A stretch of DNA of 7,941 bases from Sulfurimonas sp. (GTDB lineage Bacteria > Campylobacterota > Campylobacteria > Campylobacterales > Sulfurimonadaceae), in the NCBI GenBank assembly GCA_021161305.1, contig JAGHAW010000194.1:1-7941 (forward strand). Reading direction: 5' to 3'. Shown in pieces: positions 1 to 7,245 of this stretch. The number at the start of each line of letters is the position of its first letter. Position 1 is the first letter of the stretch. Made by a program: the position numbers and the translations under genes. The notes beneath the pieces are model-generated. The model searched no databases. It saw only the letters and a list, made by a program, of their open reading frames with translations, and was not told the DNA's origin.

Positions 1-1
1 C

Positions 2-955
2 TTTACAGGTTTTCAGATTAGCAGTTATTCAGACATTATGGAATCTATGACAAGGATGAAAACTTTAGAAAAAACACAAGTTATAAATCAAAAAATCTAT
101 GAAGTAAGAAAAAGCTTCTATGATATGGCACTTTTGCGTGATTCAACAAAACATTTAAAAACTATCTTAGATAATATTGAGACTTTAGAAAATATGACAA
201 AAAACATGATAGAAGTCGGTTATGCTAAAAAAGTTGATTTGCTAGAAGTTAAAGCAAAAAAAGGTAATGTTGAGAGACTTATAGTTCAAATGGATTCAAA
301 TCAAAAACTCTTATATCACTATATTAGTTTTTTACTAAATAGAAAAGTCACTACTATTCAAACTCCATCTTCTGAAGTTCCTATGCCACTACTTAGCGAT
401 GAAGATATTTTAAACTCTAACTTAGATATTCAAAGAGCCCAAACGGGATTAGAAGTAAGACAGAGTATGATTGATGTTTCCAAATCATCTTACTACCCTA
501 TGGTAGGTGCTTTTGCACAAATAGCAACTGCTGATGATACATTTTTAGGAGATGCAAATGACCACAAAGCTTATACGGTCGGTGCTAGACTAACTTGGAA
601 TATATTCAACGGTGGCATAGACGGTGCAAAAGTTGAAAAATCACGACTTGACCACCTAAAAACCAAGACTCAGGTTCAACTTGCAAAAAAAGGTATAGCC
701 CTTAAAATTGCAAAAACAAGAACAGAGATAGAGACTGCTGATGCTGAGATAGTATCTCTAAAAAAAGAGTTAGACCTTGCAAATGCAATATATGAAAACT
801 ATGAGGGCAGATATAGAGAAAAACTATCTTCTATGAGTGATGTTATCATCAAACAGTCTGAACAAATTCAAAAAATCCTACAACTGCAAATGGCAAAAAA
901 CAAACGAAATGAAAGAATTTTCGCACTTGAAAAACTAGCAAACGGAGAAAAATAA
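2..955 (+). CDS. TolC-family outer membrane efflux channel, C-terminal part (5' end outside window)
   Basis: Outer-membrane channel of a tripartite efflux system, which would carry substrate from the pump and adaptor across the periplasm and outer membrane. The frame is open from base 2 through the ATG at 38 with no stop, so the gene starts left of the window and that ATG is not a credible start. 317 residues are visible, against about 400-480 for a whole family member. Visible features are long amphipathic helices rich in Lys, Glu, Leu and Ala, a central segment with YYPMVGAFAQ (about residues 164-173 of the visible part) and YTVGARLTWNIFNGG (about 191-205), the typical TolC-family strand that ends in a W-x-(I/L)-F-(N/D)-G-G turn, and then a second long helical region. 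The stop is 1 bp before the adaptor gene. The family is clear; the substrate cannot be read from the sequence. Confidence 0.9.
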   Translation, partial: FTGFQISSYSDIMESMTRMKTLEKTQVINQKIYEVRKSFYDMALLRDSTKHLKTILDNIETLENMTKNMIEVGYAKKVDLLEVKAKKGNVERLIVQMDSNQKLLYHYISFLLNRKVTTIQTPSSEVPMPLLSDEDILNSNLDIQRAQTGLEVRQSMIDVSKSSYYPMVGAFAQIATADDTFLGDANDHKAYTVGARLTWNIFNGGIDGAKVEKSRLDHLKTKTQVQLAKKGIALKIAKTRTEIETADAEIVSLKKELDLANAIYENYEGRYREKLSSMSDVIIKQSEQIQKILQLQMAKNKRNERIFALEKLANGEK

Positions 956-956
956 A

Positions 957-1751
957 ATGAACAAACTTTTACTACTACTGGCACTTGGAGCTTCACTTAT
1001 AGCTGAAACTCTTACACTCTCAGGAAGTGTAATTTCTGACAACCAAAAGATGATTACAAGCCGTTTTATGGGCTTTGTTACAGAAGTAAGAGTCTCAGAA
1101 GGTGAGCATGTTAAAAAAGGGCAACTTCTCTATACTATAGATTCTAAAGAGATAGATTCGGCTATGACACAAGTTAAACTTGGAATCTCACAAGCTCAAC
1201 TATCTCTCCAAATGTACCAAAACCAATACACAAACCTAAAATTAAATCTTGAGAGACATAAAAGACTTCTAAAAAAAGATATGGTTTCAAAGTTTGAAGT
1301 TGAAAACCTTCAACTTGCTGAACTGAATCTAGCAAATATGATAGCTATTGCACAAAAGCAGGTTATTCAAGCCGAAGCTCAACTAGCAGAGGTTAAAAAC
1401 CAATACAAATACTTAAATATCAAAGCACCAAACAGTGGTGTTATAGTTGCTAAAAACATCAAAGTTGGAGAGATGGCAATGCCTGGTATGCCAGCTATTG
1501 TTTTATCTGATTTAAGTGACTTGAAAATCTCTGCTGAAATTGCAGAAACAAATCTTGGACTTATAAAACATGGAACAAAAGTAGTTGCACACATCCCATC
1601 ACTTAAACTAAAGATGATTGGAACTGTTACAGCAATAATCCCAAGCTCAAACCCAATGACGCACACATTTAAAATAAAAATTTCTTTTAAAAGCACAAAT
1701 GCCTCTGTATATCCCGGTATGTATGCAACTGTGGATATAAAGGCTAACTAA
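957..1751 (+). CDS. RND efflux periplasmic adaptor (membrane fusion protein, HlyD/AcrA-like), short form
   Basis: Periplasmic adaptor linking the RND pump to the outer-membrane channel. Residues 1-16 form a Sec signal peptide with a Leu-rich core and a likely cut after SLIA. There is no lipobox cysteine, so it is not a lipoprotein. Residues 37-66 are the first lipoyl half (GFVTEVRVSEGEHVKKGQLL), about 67-150 the helical hairpin, 152-184 the second lipoyl half (IKAPNSGVIVAKNIKVGE), and about 187-264 the beta-barrel domain, including PGMYATV at 253-259. The protein ends there. At 264 residues it is much shorter than AcrA (about 400) and appears to lack the C-terminal membrane-proximal domain. 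The ATG at 957 has GGAG at 944-947 with suitable spacing and is 1 bp after the channel gene. Family assignment is firm; the shortness may be natural, as compact adaptors exist. Confidence 0.93.
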   Translation: MNKLLLLLALGASLIAETLTLSGSVISDNQKMITSRFMGFVTEVRVSEGEHVKKGQLLYTIDSKEIDSAMTQVKLGISQAQLSLQMYQNQYTNLKLNLERHKRLLKKDMVSKFEVENLQLAELNLANMIAIAQKQVIQAEAQLAEVKNQYKYLNIKAPNSGVIVAKNIKVGEMAMPGMPAIVLSDLSDLKISAEIAETNLGLIKHGTKVVAHIPSLKLKMIGTVTAIIPSSNPMTHTFKIKISFKSTNASVYPGMYATVDIKAN

Positions 1752-1753
1752 TC

Positions 1754-3352
1754 ATGAAAGAAAAAGATTTATCACACATCAAAGTCACAGACTATGCTGG
1801 TAAATTGGCTAAAAATTTCCTGTATAATCCACTTACAGCAGTTTTAGCCATATTCTTACTGGCTATTGGCTATATGGCTTTAGAGGTTACACCGAGAGAG
1901 GAAGACCCTCAAATCTCAATAAGTGGTGGTACTATTATTATCCCTGCCCCCGGATTAAAGCCAAAAGAGATTGAAAAGATTATAGTTGAGCCACTTGAAG
2001 CAAGACTAAAAGAGATTAAGGGAATCGAGCATACCTACTCTATGAGTATGGATAGTGTAGCTGTTATAAACATCATGTACTTTATCGGGCAAGACAGAGA
2101 GATCTCAAACCTGAAAATCTATGATAAAGTAATGCAAAATATGGATCAAATGCCAAAAAATATTATGCAACCACTTATAAAACCATTTGATATAGATATT
2201 GATATACCTATAGTAGGTGTTGCTTTTTATCAAAAAGAGAATAAGATAAGTTATCCAAAGTTTTTAGAAACTATTGAAAATATCAAAAAAGAGATAAAAA
2301 TTATAGATGGTGTTTCAAAGACTGAATTTAAAGGTGCTCACAAACAACAATACAATGTAGAAGTTGATTTGGCAAAACTAAAAGGTTATCACCTCTCTCT
2401 TGGACAAATTGTAAACGGCATAAAATCTATCGCTATTCGTGTACCAGATGTAAAAGCGGAAACTCCAGACAATAAACTCGTAGTATTTGGTATAAAAAAT
2501 GCAATTGATTCTATAAAAGATGTTCAAAACATCATAGTTGCACAATACATGGGTAGCCCAATCTACTTAAAAGATGTAGCACAAGTCAGTGATTCTATTG
2601 ATAAGCAAAGAAAACAGAGTGCTCAAATCATCCTTAAAAATGGTGAACAATATAAGCAGATAACTCTAGCTATATCAAAACTAGCAGGGACAAATGCTGT
2701 ATCTGTAGCAGATGGTGTAAAAGAACTTCTACAAGAGAACAAAGCAAGACTTGAAAAACTTGGAATCTCTTATGTAATTACAAGAAATTATGGAGAGAGA
2801 GCAGATGAAGCTGTAAATGAACTTGTTTCTCACCTTCTTATTACAATTGCCATCATCGCTGTTATGCTTGCATTTTTCCTTGGTTGGAAAGAATCTATTA
2901 TCGTTACTTTTACAGTTCCTGCCATACTTGCTGTTACTCTTTTTGTAGCATATATGGGAGATCAAACCATCAACAGAATTACTCTCTTTGCACTCCTGCT
3001 CTCACTTGGACTGCTCGTTGATGCTGCTATTATTGTAATAGAAAATATTCACAGACATATGCATTCACATGAAAGTGAGTTTGAAGATATAGATGAACTT
3101 CTAATCAAAGCAACAGATGAGATAGGAGCACCTACAAATGTAGCAACCCTTGCTATTATCTTAACAATGGTACCTATGGCATTTGTTGGTGGTATGATGG
3201 GAGAGTTTATGAAACCTATTCCACTAAATGTACCAGTAGCCCTTATGGCTTCACTTGTTATAGCCTATATATTTACACCATATTTAAGTAAAAAATTTCT
3301 AAGCAGATCTCAAGATGGATCTCACATACATAACAAAAAGGAGGCTAAATAA
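1754..3352 (+). CDS. RND efflux permease, N-terminal half (TM1-TM6)
   Basis: First half of a proton-driven RND pump (AcrB superfamily) in the inner membrane. TM1 is about residues 25-43, followed by the family motif TPREEDPQ (46-53). The first periplasmic porter region is about 47-358. TM2 is about 359-377, TM3 383-401, TM4 409-430, TM5 463-485 and TM6 490-511. TM4 carries GLLVDAAIIVIEN with Asp423 at one of the two proton-relay Asp positions of AcrB; the second is Ala424, as in CusA-type pumps. After TM4 the cytoplasmic loop has a His cluster (H433, H435, H437, H439). The protein stops 21 residues after TM6 with two tandem stops (TAA, TGA). A full RND protein is about 1000-1100 residues, so this is half a pump; the other half is the next gene. 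A weak AAAGG (1739-1743) precedes the start, which is 2 bp from the adaptor stop. Confidence 0.92.
   Translation: MKEKDLSHIKVTDYAGKLAKNFLYNPLTAVLAIFLLAIGYMALEVTPREEDPQISISGGTIIIPAPGLKPKEIEKIIVEPLEARLKEIKGIEHTYSMSMDSVAVINIMYFIGQDREISNLKIYDKVMQNMDQMPKNIMQPLIKPFDIDIDIPIVGVAFYQKENKISYPKFLETIENIKKEIKIIDGVSKTEFKGAHKQQYNVEVDLAKLKGYHLSLGQIVNGIKSIAIRVPDVKAETPDNKLVVFGIKNAIDSIKDVQNIIVAQYMGSPIYLKDVAQVSDSIDKQRKQSAQIILKNGEQYKQITLAISKLAGTNAVSVADGVKELLQENKARLEKLGISYVITRNYGERADEAVNELVSHLLITIAIIAVMLAFFLGWKESIIVTFTVPAILAVTLFVAYMGDQTINRITLFALLLSLGLLVDAAIIVIENIHRHMHSHESEFEDIDELLIKATDEIGAPTNVATLAIILTMVPMAFVGGMMGEFMKPIPLNVPVALMASLVIAYIFTPYLSKKFLSRSQDGSHIHNKKEAK
3338..3344 (+). promoter_or_regulatory. Strong Shine-Dalgarno for the RND C-half
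   Basis: AAGGAGG lies 7 nt before the ATG at 3352, inside the last codons of the N-half gene. It is the best ribosome binding site in the window. With the TAATG stop/start overlap it shows that the second half is translated as its own protein, coupled to the first. Confidence 0.85.
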
Positions 3353-5040
3353 TGAGTCATCAACACAGCAATAAATTTGAAACATTTATTTTTAATGTCT
3401 TAAACAACAAAGCAAAAACAACTATGATATTGATACTCTTTGTTATACTTCTTTTTGGCTCATTTATGATGTTTCCAACTAAAATAGTTTTAGCCAAAAT
3501 GCTACCTGGAAAGAGTGCAAACACTTTTACCGTCTATGTAGATACACCATCTGGAAGTTCTATGCATCAAACAAAAAGTGTTACGGCATGTGTAACAGAT
3601 ATACTTCAAAAAGAGAAAGAAGTTACAGATATAGAAATCTTTCTTGGACAAGGTGCTCTTTTGGATTATGCAGGTCTAGTTAAAGGCAGTGCTATGAAAA
3701 TGGGTGAACAGTACTCTGAAATAGTAGTAAATCTTACAGATAAACATGGTAGAGATGAAAAATCTTTTAACATGGTACAAAGACTTCGTCCTATCATTCA
3801 AAAAGAGTGTATGCCTATGGTTAGTGGTACAAGTATTAAAATGGTAGAGATGCCTGCCGGTCCTCCTACTCTTGCTGCTATTGTCGTAGAAGTATATGGT
3901 AAAGATAACCAAAAAGTCATAGCTCTATCTAATGAAGTGGCATCAATTTTAAATAAAACTGATGGTCTGGTTGATGTCGATGTAATGGCAGATGAAAGTT
4001 ATGATAAATTTGAACTAATCCCTATAAAAGATAAAATCTCAAGAAGTGGACTTAGTGTTGAACAGGTTAATCAAATCTTATACTTAGCATTTGAAGGTAT
4101 GGGTGTTGCTGTTAAAAATACCATTGACTTAAATGACCAAATCGCTATCTTTGTATCGCTAAGTGAAGAGAGTCAAACACTTACATCTAGCACCCTTTTG
4201 GGAATTACAACAAAACTTTCTCAACTTAATCTTATGAACAAACAAGGCATGATGGTTCCTCTTACAGAAGTAGTGGAGATTAAAGAGACAAAATCAAGTC
4301 CTATGATTTATCACAAAGATTTAAAGACTATGGTAAATGTAGTAGCTGAAGCTGATATGGTCTCTCAAGTCTATCCACTTTTAGATGCCAGAGAAAAGAT
4401 GATGGAGTACTTTTCAAAAGATTATGAAGTATCAAAAGTTCCTGGTATCACTACTTACATGTTTGATTTAAACCTTATTGACAAAGAGAGTGGCGAGAAG
4501 TATCTTCTTCGCTGGGATGGGGAGATGAAAGTAACACTAGATACATTTAAAGAGTTAGGAGCAGCATTTATTGCAGCTCTGGTACTAATCTTTTTACTTT
4601 TGGTTATCTACTATAAATCTTTTGCTCTCAGTGGCATAGTTTTGGGTGGAAGCTTTCTCTCTATCATAGGTGTTATTATAGGGCATTGGGTAGCTGACTT
4701 AGTTACGACTGAAACATTTTTCCTGACTGCAACTTCACTTATAGGCTTCATCGCACTTATTGGAATCAGTTCAAGAAATTCTCTGCTTCTTATAGACTTT
4801 GCAAAGAGTCTGATAGAAGATAAACAGATAGAAAAAAGAAGAGCTATCGCAATTGCCAGTGCTACAAGAGCTAAACCTATTGTGCTTACAGCCATTGCTA
4901 TCATCCTTGGTTCGGCACTACTTGCAAGTGACCCAATTTTTGGTGGTCTAGGAGTTGCCCTAATCTCTGGAACAGTAGCAGCAGTTATAGTTTCACTTCT
5001 ATTTATCCCTATTTTAATGGATAAGACTGAAGCGATTTAA
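3352..5040 (+). CDS. RND efflux permease, C-terminal half (TM7-TM12)
   Basis: Second half of the split RND pump. A short cytoplasmic N-terminus (MSHQHSNKF) leads to TM7 (about 24-41), then the second periplasmic porter region (about 42-400), which includes MPAGPPTLAAIVVEVYG (167-183), and then TM8 402-420, TM9 426-446, TM10 456-480, TM11 508-525 and TM12 535-556. TM10 has IALIGISSRNSLLLIDF. Arg475 sits where AcrB has the proton-relay Lys940. From memory, related pumps of sulfur-oxidising bacteria also have an RNS here, so it may be a family trait. At 562 residues it joins with the 532-residue N-half to give the expected 12-TM layout. Its ATG overlaps the previous stop by one base, and the only in-frame upstream reading is blocked by a TAA at 3346-3348. 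The two products presumably assemble into one pump. Substrate is unknown. Confidence 0.92.
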   Translation: MSHQHSNKFETFIFNVLNNKAKTTMILILFVILLFGSFMMFPTKIVLAKMLPGKSANTFTVYVDTPSGSSMHQTKSVTACVTDILQKEKEVTDIEIFLGQGALLDYAGLVKGSAMKMGEQYSEIVVNLTDKHGRDEKSFNMVQRLRPIIQKECMPMVSGTSIKMVEMPAGPPTLAAIVVEVYGKDNQKVIALSNEVASILNKTDGLVDVDVMADESYDKFELIPIKDKISRSGLSVEQVNQILYLAFEGMGVAVKNTIDLNDQIAIFVSLSEESQTLTSSTLLGITTKLSQLNLMNKQGMMVPLTEVVEIKETKSSPMIYHKDLKTMVNVVAEADMVSQVYPLLDAREKMMEYFSKDYEVSKVPGITTYMFDLNLIDKESGEKYLLRWDGEMKVTLDTFKELGAAFIAALVLIFLLLVIYYKSFALSGIVLGGSFLSIIGVIIGHWVADLVTTETFFLTATSLIGFIALIGISSRNSLLLIDFAKSLIEDKQIEKRRAIAIASATRAKPIVLTAIAIILGSALLASDPIFGGLGVALISGTVAAVIVSLLFIPILMDKTEAI

Positions 5041-5054
5041 TTTTCATATTCAGA

Positions 5055-5088
5055 CTCGTTCCCATCGTCCCCGATGGGAATGTATATC
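5055..5088 (+). repeat. REP-like palindrome, left copy
   Basis: A perfect 9-bp stem, TTCCCATCG (5059-5067) and CGATGGGAA (5072-5080), encloses a TCCC loop. It is flanked by CTCG on the left and TGTATATC on the right. From memory, the CTCGTTCCC...GGGAATG layout resembles a REP-type palindrome found in many proteobacterial genomes and linked to RAYT (REP-associated tyrosine) transposases. No transposase gene is present here. It could also stall or end transcription from the efflux operon, 15 bp downstream of that operon's last stop, though no U-tract follows the stem. Confidence 0.65.
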
Positions 5089-5118
5089 ACAATAACAATA
5101 TTTAAAAAAATAAATACA

Positions 5119-5152
5119 GATATGAATTCCATCTCAGGAGAGATGGAACTAG
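5119..5152 (-). repeat. REP-like palindrome, right copy, inverted
   Basis: A perfect 9-bp stem, TTCCATCTC (5127-5135) and GAGATGGAA (5140-5148), encloses a 4-nt loop. Read on the minus strand it has the same 34-bp length as the left copy and matches it at 20 of 34 positions in an ungapped alignment. The ends CT.GTTCC and GGAAT..ATATC and the loop TCC are kept, while the inner stem bases differ but still pair. It starts 13 bp beyond the serA stop and could act as a 3' hairpin for the serA transcript. A T-rich tract follows on that strand, but only after about 17 nt, so a classic terminator is not supported. Confidence 0.6.
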
Positions 5153-5165
5153 AAGAAAAAGAGGA

Positions 5166-6755
5166 TTATAATCTAGCGTAATTAACGCTGATACACGCAT
5201 CAAGAGATGCTAATTCATTAAGTGTCACATCATTAACTACATCATCAACTAAGATAACTGCTAAGGCTTGAGACTCACTGTTTCTTGCAAGTGAAAAGTC
5301 TGCAATATTTACATTATATTTAGCTAAAGTAGAACCAATATTTCCAATAACACCTGGTATATCACTATTTTTAAATAGAATCATGTCACCTTTAAGTGCC
5401 ACTTCTATATCAAAACCATCGATAGCTGTTATACGCATAACACCATCATCAAAGATAGTAGCACTAATAGTAGTTATACCCTCTGAAGTAGTAAGTTTGA
5501 TAGTAATAAGATTTTTAAATACTAATGAATCTGACAAGGCTTCTGACACTATTTTAATGCCCTTTTCTTTAGCTACAAATTCTGCATTTACATAATTTAT
5601 AGTATCATCACTGCTTTGACTCATTGCACCAACAGCTACAAAAGTAGAAAGAGAATCTACATAGTTAGCAATTTCGCCATGACCACTTACTTTAATAGCT
5701 ATAATTTGAGATTTATTCATTTGAGATTCTAAGAAACCAATTTTCTGTCCCATCTCCAAGAATGGCTTTACAAACGATGGTATTTTAGACTCATCTATCG
5801 GTAAATTCATAGCATGTGGATATGCTATACCTTTAGCAGCCTCCATAGCATTCTCAGCTGCTTGTGTTCCTATGTTGTATTGAGATTCAAATGTATTAGC
5901 ACCAAGATGTGGAGATACACAGATATTATCAAGTTCCAGTAAAGGATTGTCTGTTGCCGGTTCTTTATTAAAAACATCTATACCTGCAAAACGAATTTTT
6001 TTAGATTTAAGACCGTTAAAAAGGGCTTTTTCATTATAGAGACCACCTCTAGCACAGTTGATTAAAACTACACCATCTTTCATTTTAGCTATCTCAGCCT
6101 CACCTATGATATCAAGAGTCTCTTGATTTTTAGGTGTATGAATAGTAATAATATCACAAGAGAGAATATCTTCAAACTCTTTAGTATATGTCATATCACA
6201 ATCTGTAACTTTTGATGGATGAATGTAAGGGTCATACGCAACAATATCCATCTCAAAAGATTGAGCTCTTTTTGCAACACGACTACCGATATTACCAAAA
6301 CCGATTACACCAAGTTTCTTACCTTTCATTTCATATCCGTACCATTTTTCACGCTTCCAAATTCTCTGATTTTTCAGGTGGTCATGTGAATATGGAAACA
6401 TTCTCATACATGAGAGCATATGCGTCATAGTAAGTTCAACCGCAGCAATAGTGTTTGCAGTAGGCACATTCATAACTATAATACCTTCTTTTGAACACCC
6501 TGGAATATCTACATTATCAACACCAACACCAGCACGAACAATTGCTTTCATGTTTTTAGCATTTTTGATAAACTTAGCATCAACATCCGTAGAACTTCTT
6601 GTTATAGCTACATCAGCAGTTGGAATAATTTTTTCAACAAGCTCAGTTTTATCAACATCTGCTGCCATTACAAAGTTTATATTTTCATCATTTTGAAGCA
6701 TTTCTAATCCAGCTTTGTGGATATGATCGCAAACTACTACAGTATGTTTTTTCAT
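5166..6755 (-). CDS. serA: D-3-phosphoglycerate dehydrogenase
   Basis: Oxidises 3-phosphoglycerate to 3-phosphohydroxypyruvate with NAD, the first step of serine synthesis, in the cytoplasm. At 529 residues it is the long bacterial form. The substrate domain is split around a Rossmann domain: VRAGVGVDNVD (73-83) in the first part, then GFGNIG (152-157) as the NAD glycine motif with Asp175 at the end of beta2. The catalytic set is Arg236 (NCARGG), Glu265 (NKEP) and His283 (SPHLG). An intervening regulatory domain runs about 325-455, and an ACT domain about 458-529 has NSDIPGVIGNIGS, which in this family can bind serine for feedback control. The ATG at 6755 has AGAGGA (6762-6767) with good spacing and overlaps the upstream gene's stop as ATGA, so the two are translationally coupled. 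No truncation or missing catalytic residue was seen. Confidence 0.97.
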   Translation of the reverse strand: MKKHTVVVCDHIHKAGLEMLQNDENINFVMAADVDKTELVEKIIPTADVAITRSSTDVDAKFIKNAKNMKAIVRAGVGVDNVDIPGCSKEGIIVMNVPTANTIAAVELTMTHMLSCMRMFPYSHDHLKNQRIWKREKWYGYEMKGKKLGVIGFGNIGSRVAKRAQSFEMDIVAYDPYIHPSKVTDCDMTYTKEFEDILSCDIITIHTPKNQETLDIIGEAEIAKMKDGVVLINCARGGLYNEKALFNGLKSKKIRFAGIDVFNKEPATDNPLLELDNICVSPHLGANTFESQYNIGTQAAENAMEAAKGIAYPHAMNLPIDESKIPSFVKPFLEMGQKIGFLESQMNKSQIIAIKVSGHGEIANYVDSLSTFVAVGAMSQSSDDTINYVNAEFVAKEKGIKIVSEALSDSLVFKNLITIKLTTSEGITTISATIFDDGVMRITAIDGFDIEVALKGDMILFKNSDIPGVIGNIGSTLAKYNVNIADFSLARNSESQALAVILVDDVVNDVTLNELASLDACISVNYARL

Positions 6756-7237
6756 CGGGTTTCCTCTTTGTACGGCTTTATAGTTGCCGAAATTTGGTAA
6801 TTTTTTAAAACTCTGACTAAAGAGTTTAATTTATTTATGTTTTTTGAATAAATAAGTAATTCTACACCTCGTTCATCTCGTTTAAGATAATAGTTTAAAC
6901 TATGCTGTTTTAGTTCCTCTTTTAAACAAAAAAGTTGATAAGGGTCTAAAAGTGGTGCTGATAGTTTATAAATGAGAATAGTATTAGTTATTTTTTCGTT
7001 TAAATCTACTGAAATATAAACTTCATTTACAGGATAAAAATATCCCAATTTTTCAGTTTTTGAAAAATGATTTAACCAAACTTTTTCTGGTTTTTTTTGA
7101 ACAACTTCACTTTTATGGAGTAGAGGTTCAACATCATCTAGTTTATCTGACGAATTTATAGAGATTAGAAAAAAGATGATAAAAATAGCCACTCCAACTG
7201 TTAAAATCGGAGCAAACCATTTTAATATCTTTTGCAT
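6752..7237 (-). CDS. Small single-pass membrane protein of unknown function between rpsA and serA
   Basis: 161 residues with no confidently recognised family. Residues 1-7 are short and basic, about 8-27 form one hydrophobic membrane segment, and 28-65 are a charged linker. The rest (about 66-161) is probably periplasmic. The C-terminal part, from about 84, reads as strand (TNTILIYKL), helix (LLDPYQLFCLKEELKQHSL), strand, strand (VELLIYS), helix (NKLNSLVRVLKNY), strand (ISATIKPY), a beta-alpha-beta-beta-alpha-beta order like SPOR domains; this is a pattern reading, not a match. The gene begins 8 bp after the rpsA stop without a clear Shine-Dalgarno, which fits reinitiation by ribosomes leaving rpsA, and overlaps serA by 4 bp. 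From memory, C. jejuni has an unnamed putative periplasmic protein gene in the same slot, supporting a real, conserved gene. Confidence 0.8.
   Translation of the reverse strand: MQKILKWFAPILTVGVAIFIIFFLISINSSDKLDDVEPLLHKSEVVQKKPEKVWLNHFSKTEKLGYFYPVNEVYISVDLNEKITNTILIYKLSAPLLDPYQLFCLKEELKQHSLNYYLKRDERGVELLIYSKNINKLNSLVRVLKNYQISATIKPYKEETR
6762..6767 (-). promoter_or_regulatory. Shine-Dalgarno for serA
   Basis: AGAGGA on the minus strand lies 6 nt upstream of the serA ATG and within the 3' end of the preceding gene. Together with the 4-bp ATGA overlap it fixes the serA start. Confidence 0.7.
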
Positions 7238-7245
7238 TTTAGCTA

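Noticed and set aside
38..40. ATG at 38 as the start of the outer-membrane channel gene
   Set aside because: The frame is open to the window edge, the protein from this ATG lacks a signal peptide and the N-terminal part of the family, and there is no ribosome binding site.
1379..1696. Minus-strand open frame opposite the adaptor
   Set aside because: It lies wholly within a well-supported gene, has no family features and no ribosome binding site; its hydrophobic look comes from the reverse complement of the adaptor codons.
3346..3354. Possible sequencing frameshift making a fused RND gene look split
   Set aside because: Tandem stops in the first frame, a stop at 3346-3348 in the second frame, an ideal ribosome binding site and a clean domain boundary all favour a true gene split.
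4611..4904. Minus-strand open frame opposite the end of the RND C-half
   Set aside because: It is a shadow of the TM9-TM11 coding region, with no independent start signal.
1754..5040. Naming the pump as a heavy-metal (CusA/CzcA) exporter
   Set aside because: Only the D-A motif in TM4 and scattered His residues point that way; no Met-relay or other metal site could be established by eye, so no substrate is assigned.
5101..5152. Rho-independent terminator for serA (hairpin plus T tract on the minus strand)
   Set aside because: The T-rich tract lies about 17 nt beyond the stem, too far for a standard intrinsic terminator; the hairpin is better described as a REP-like palindrome.
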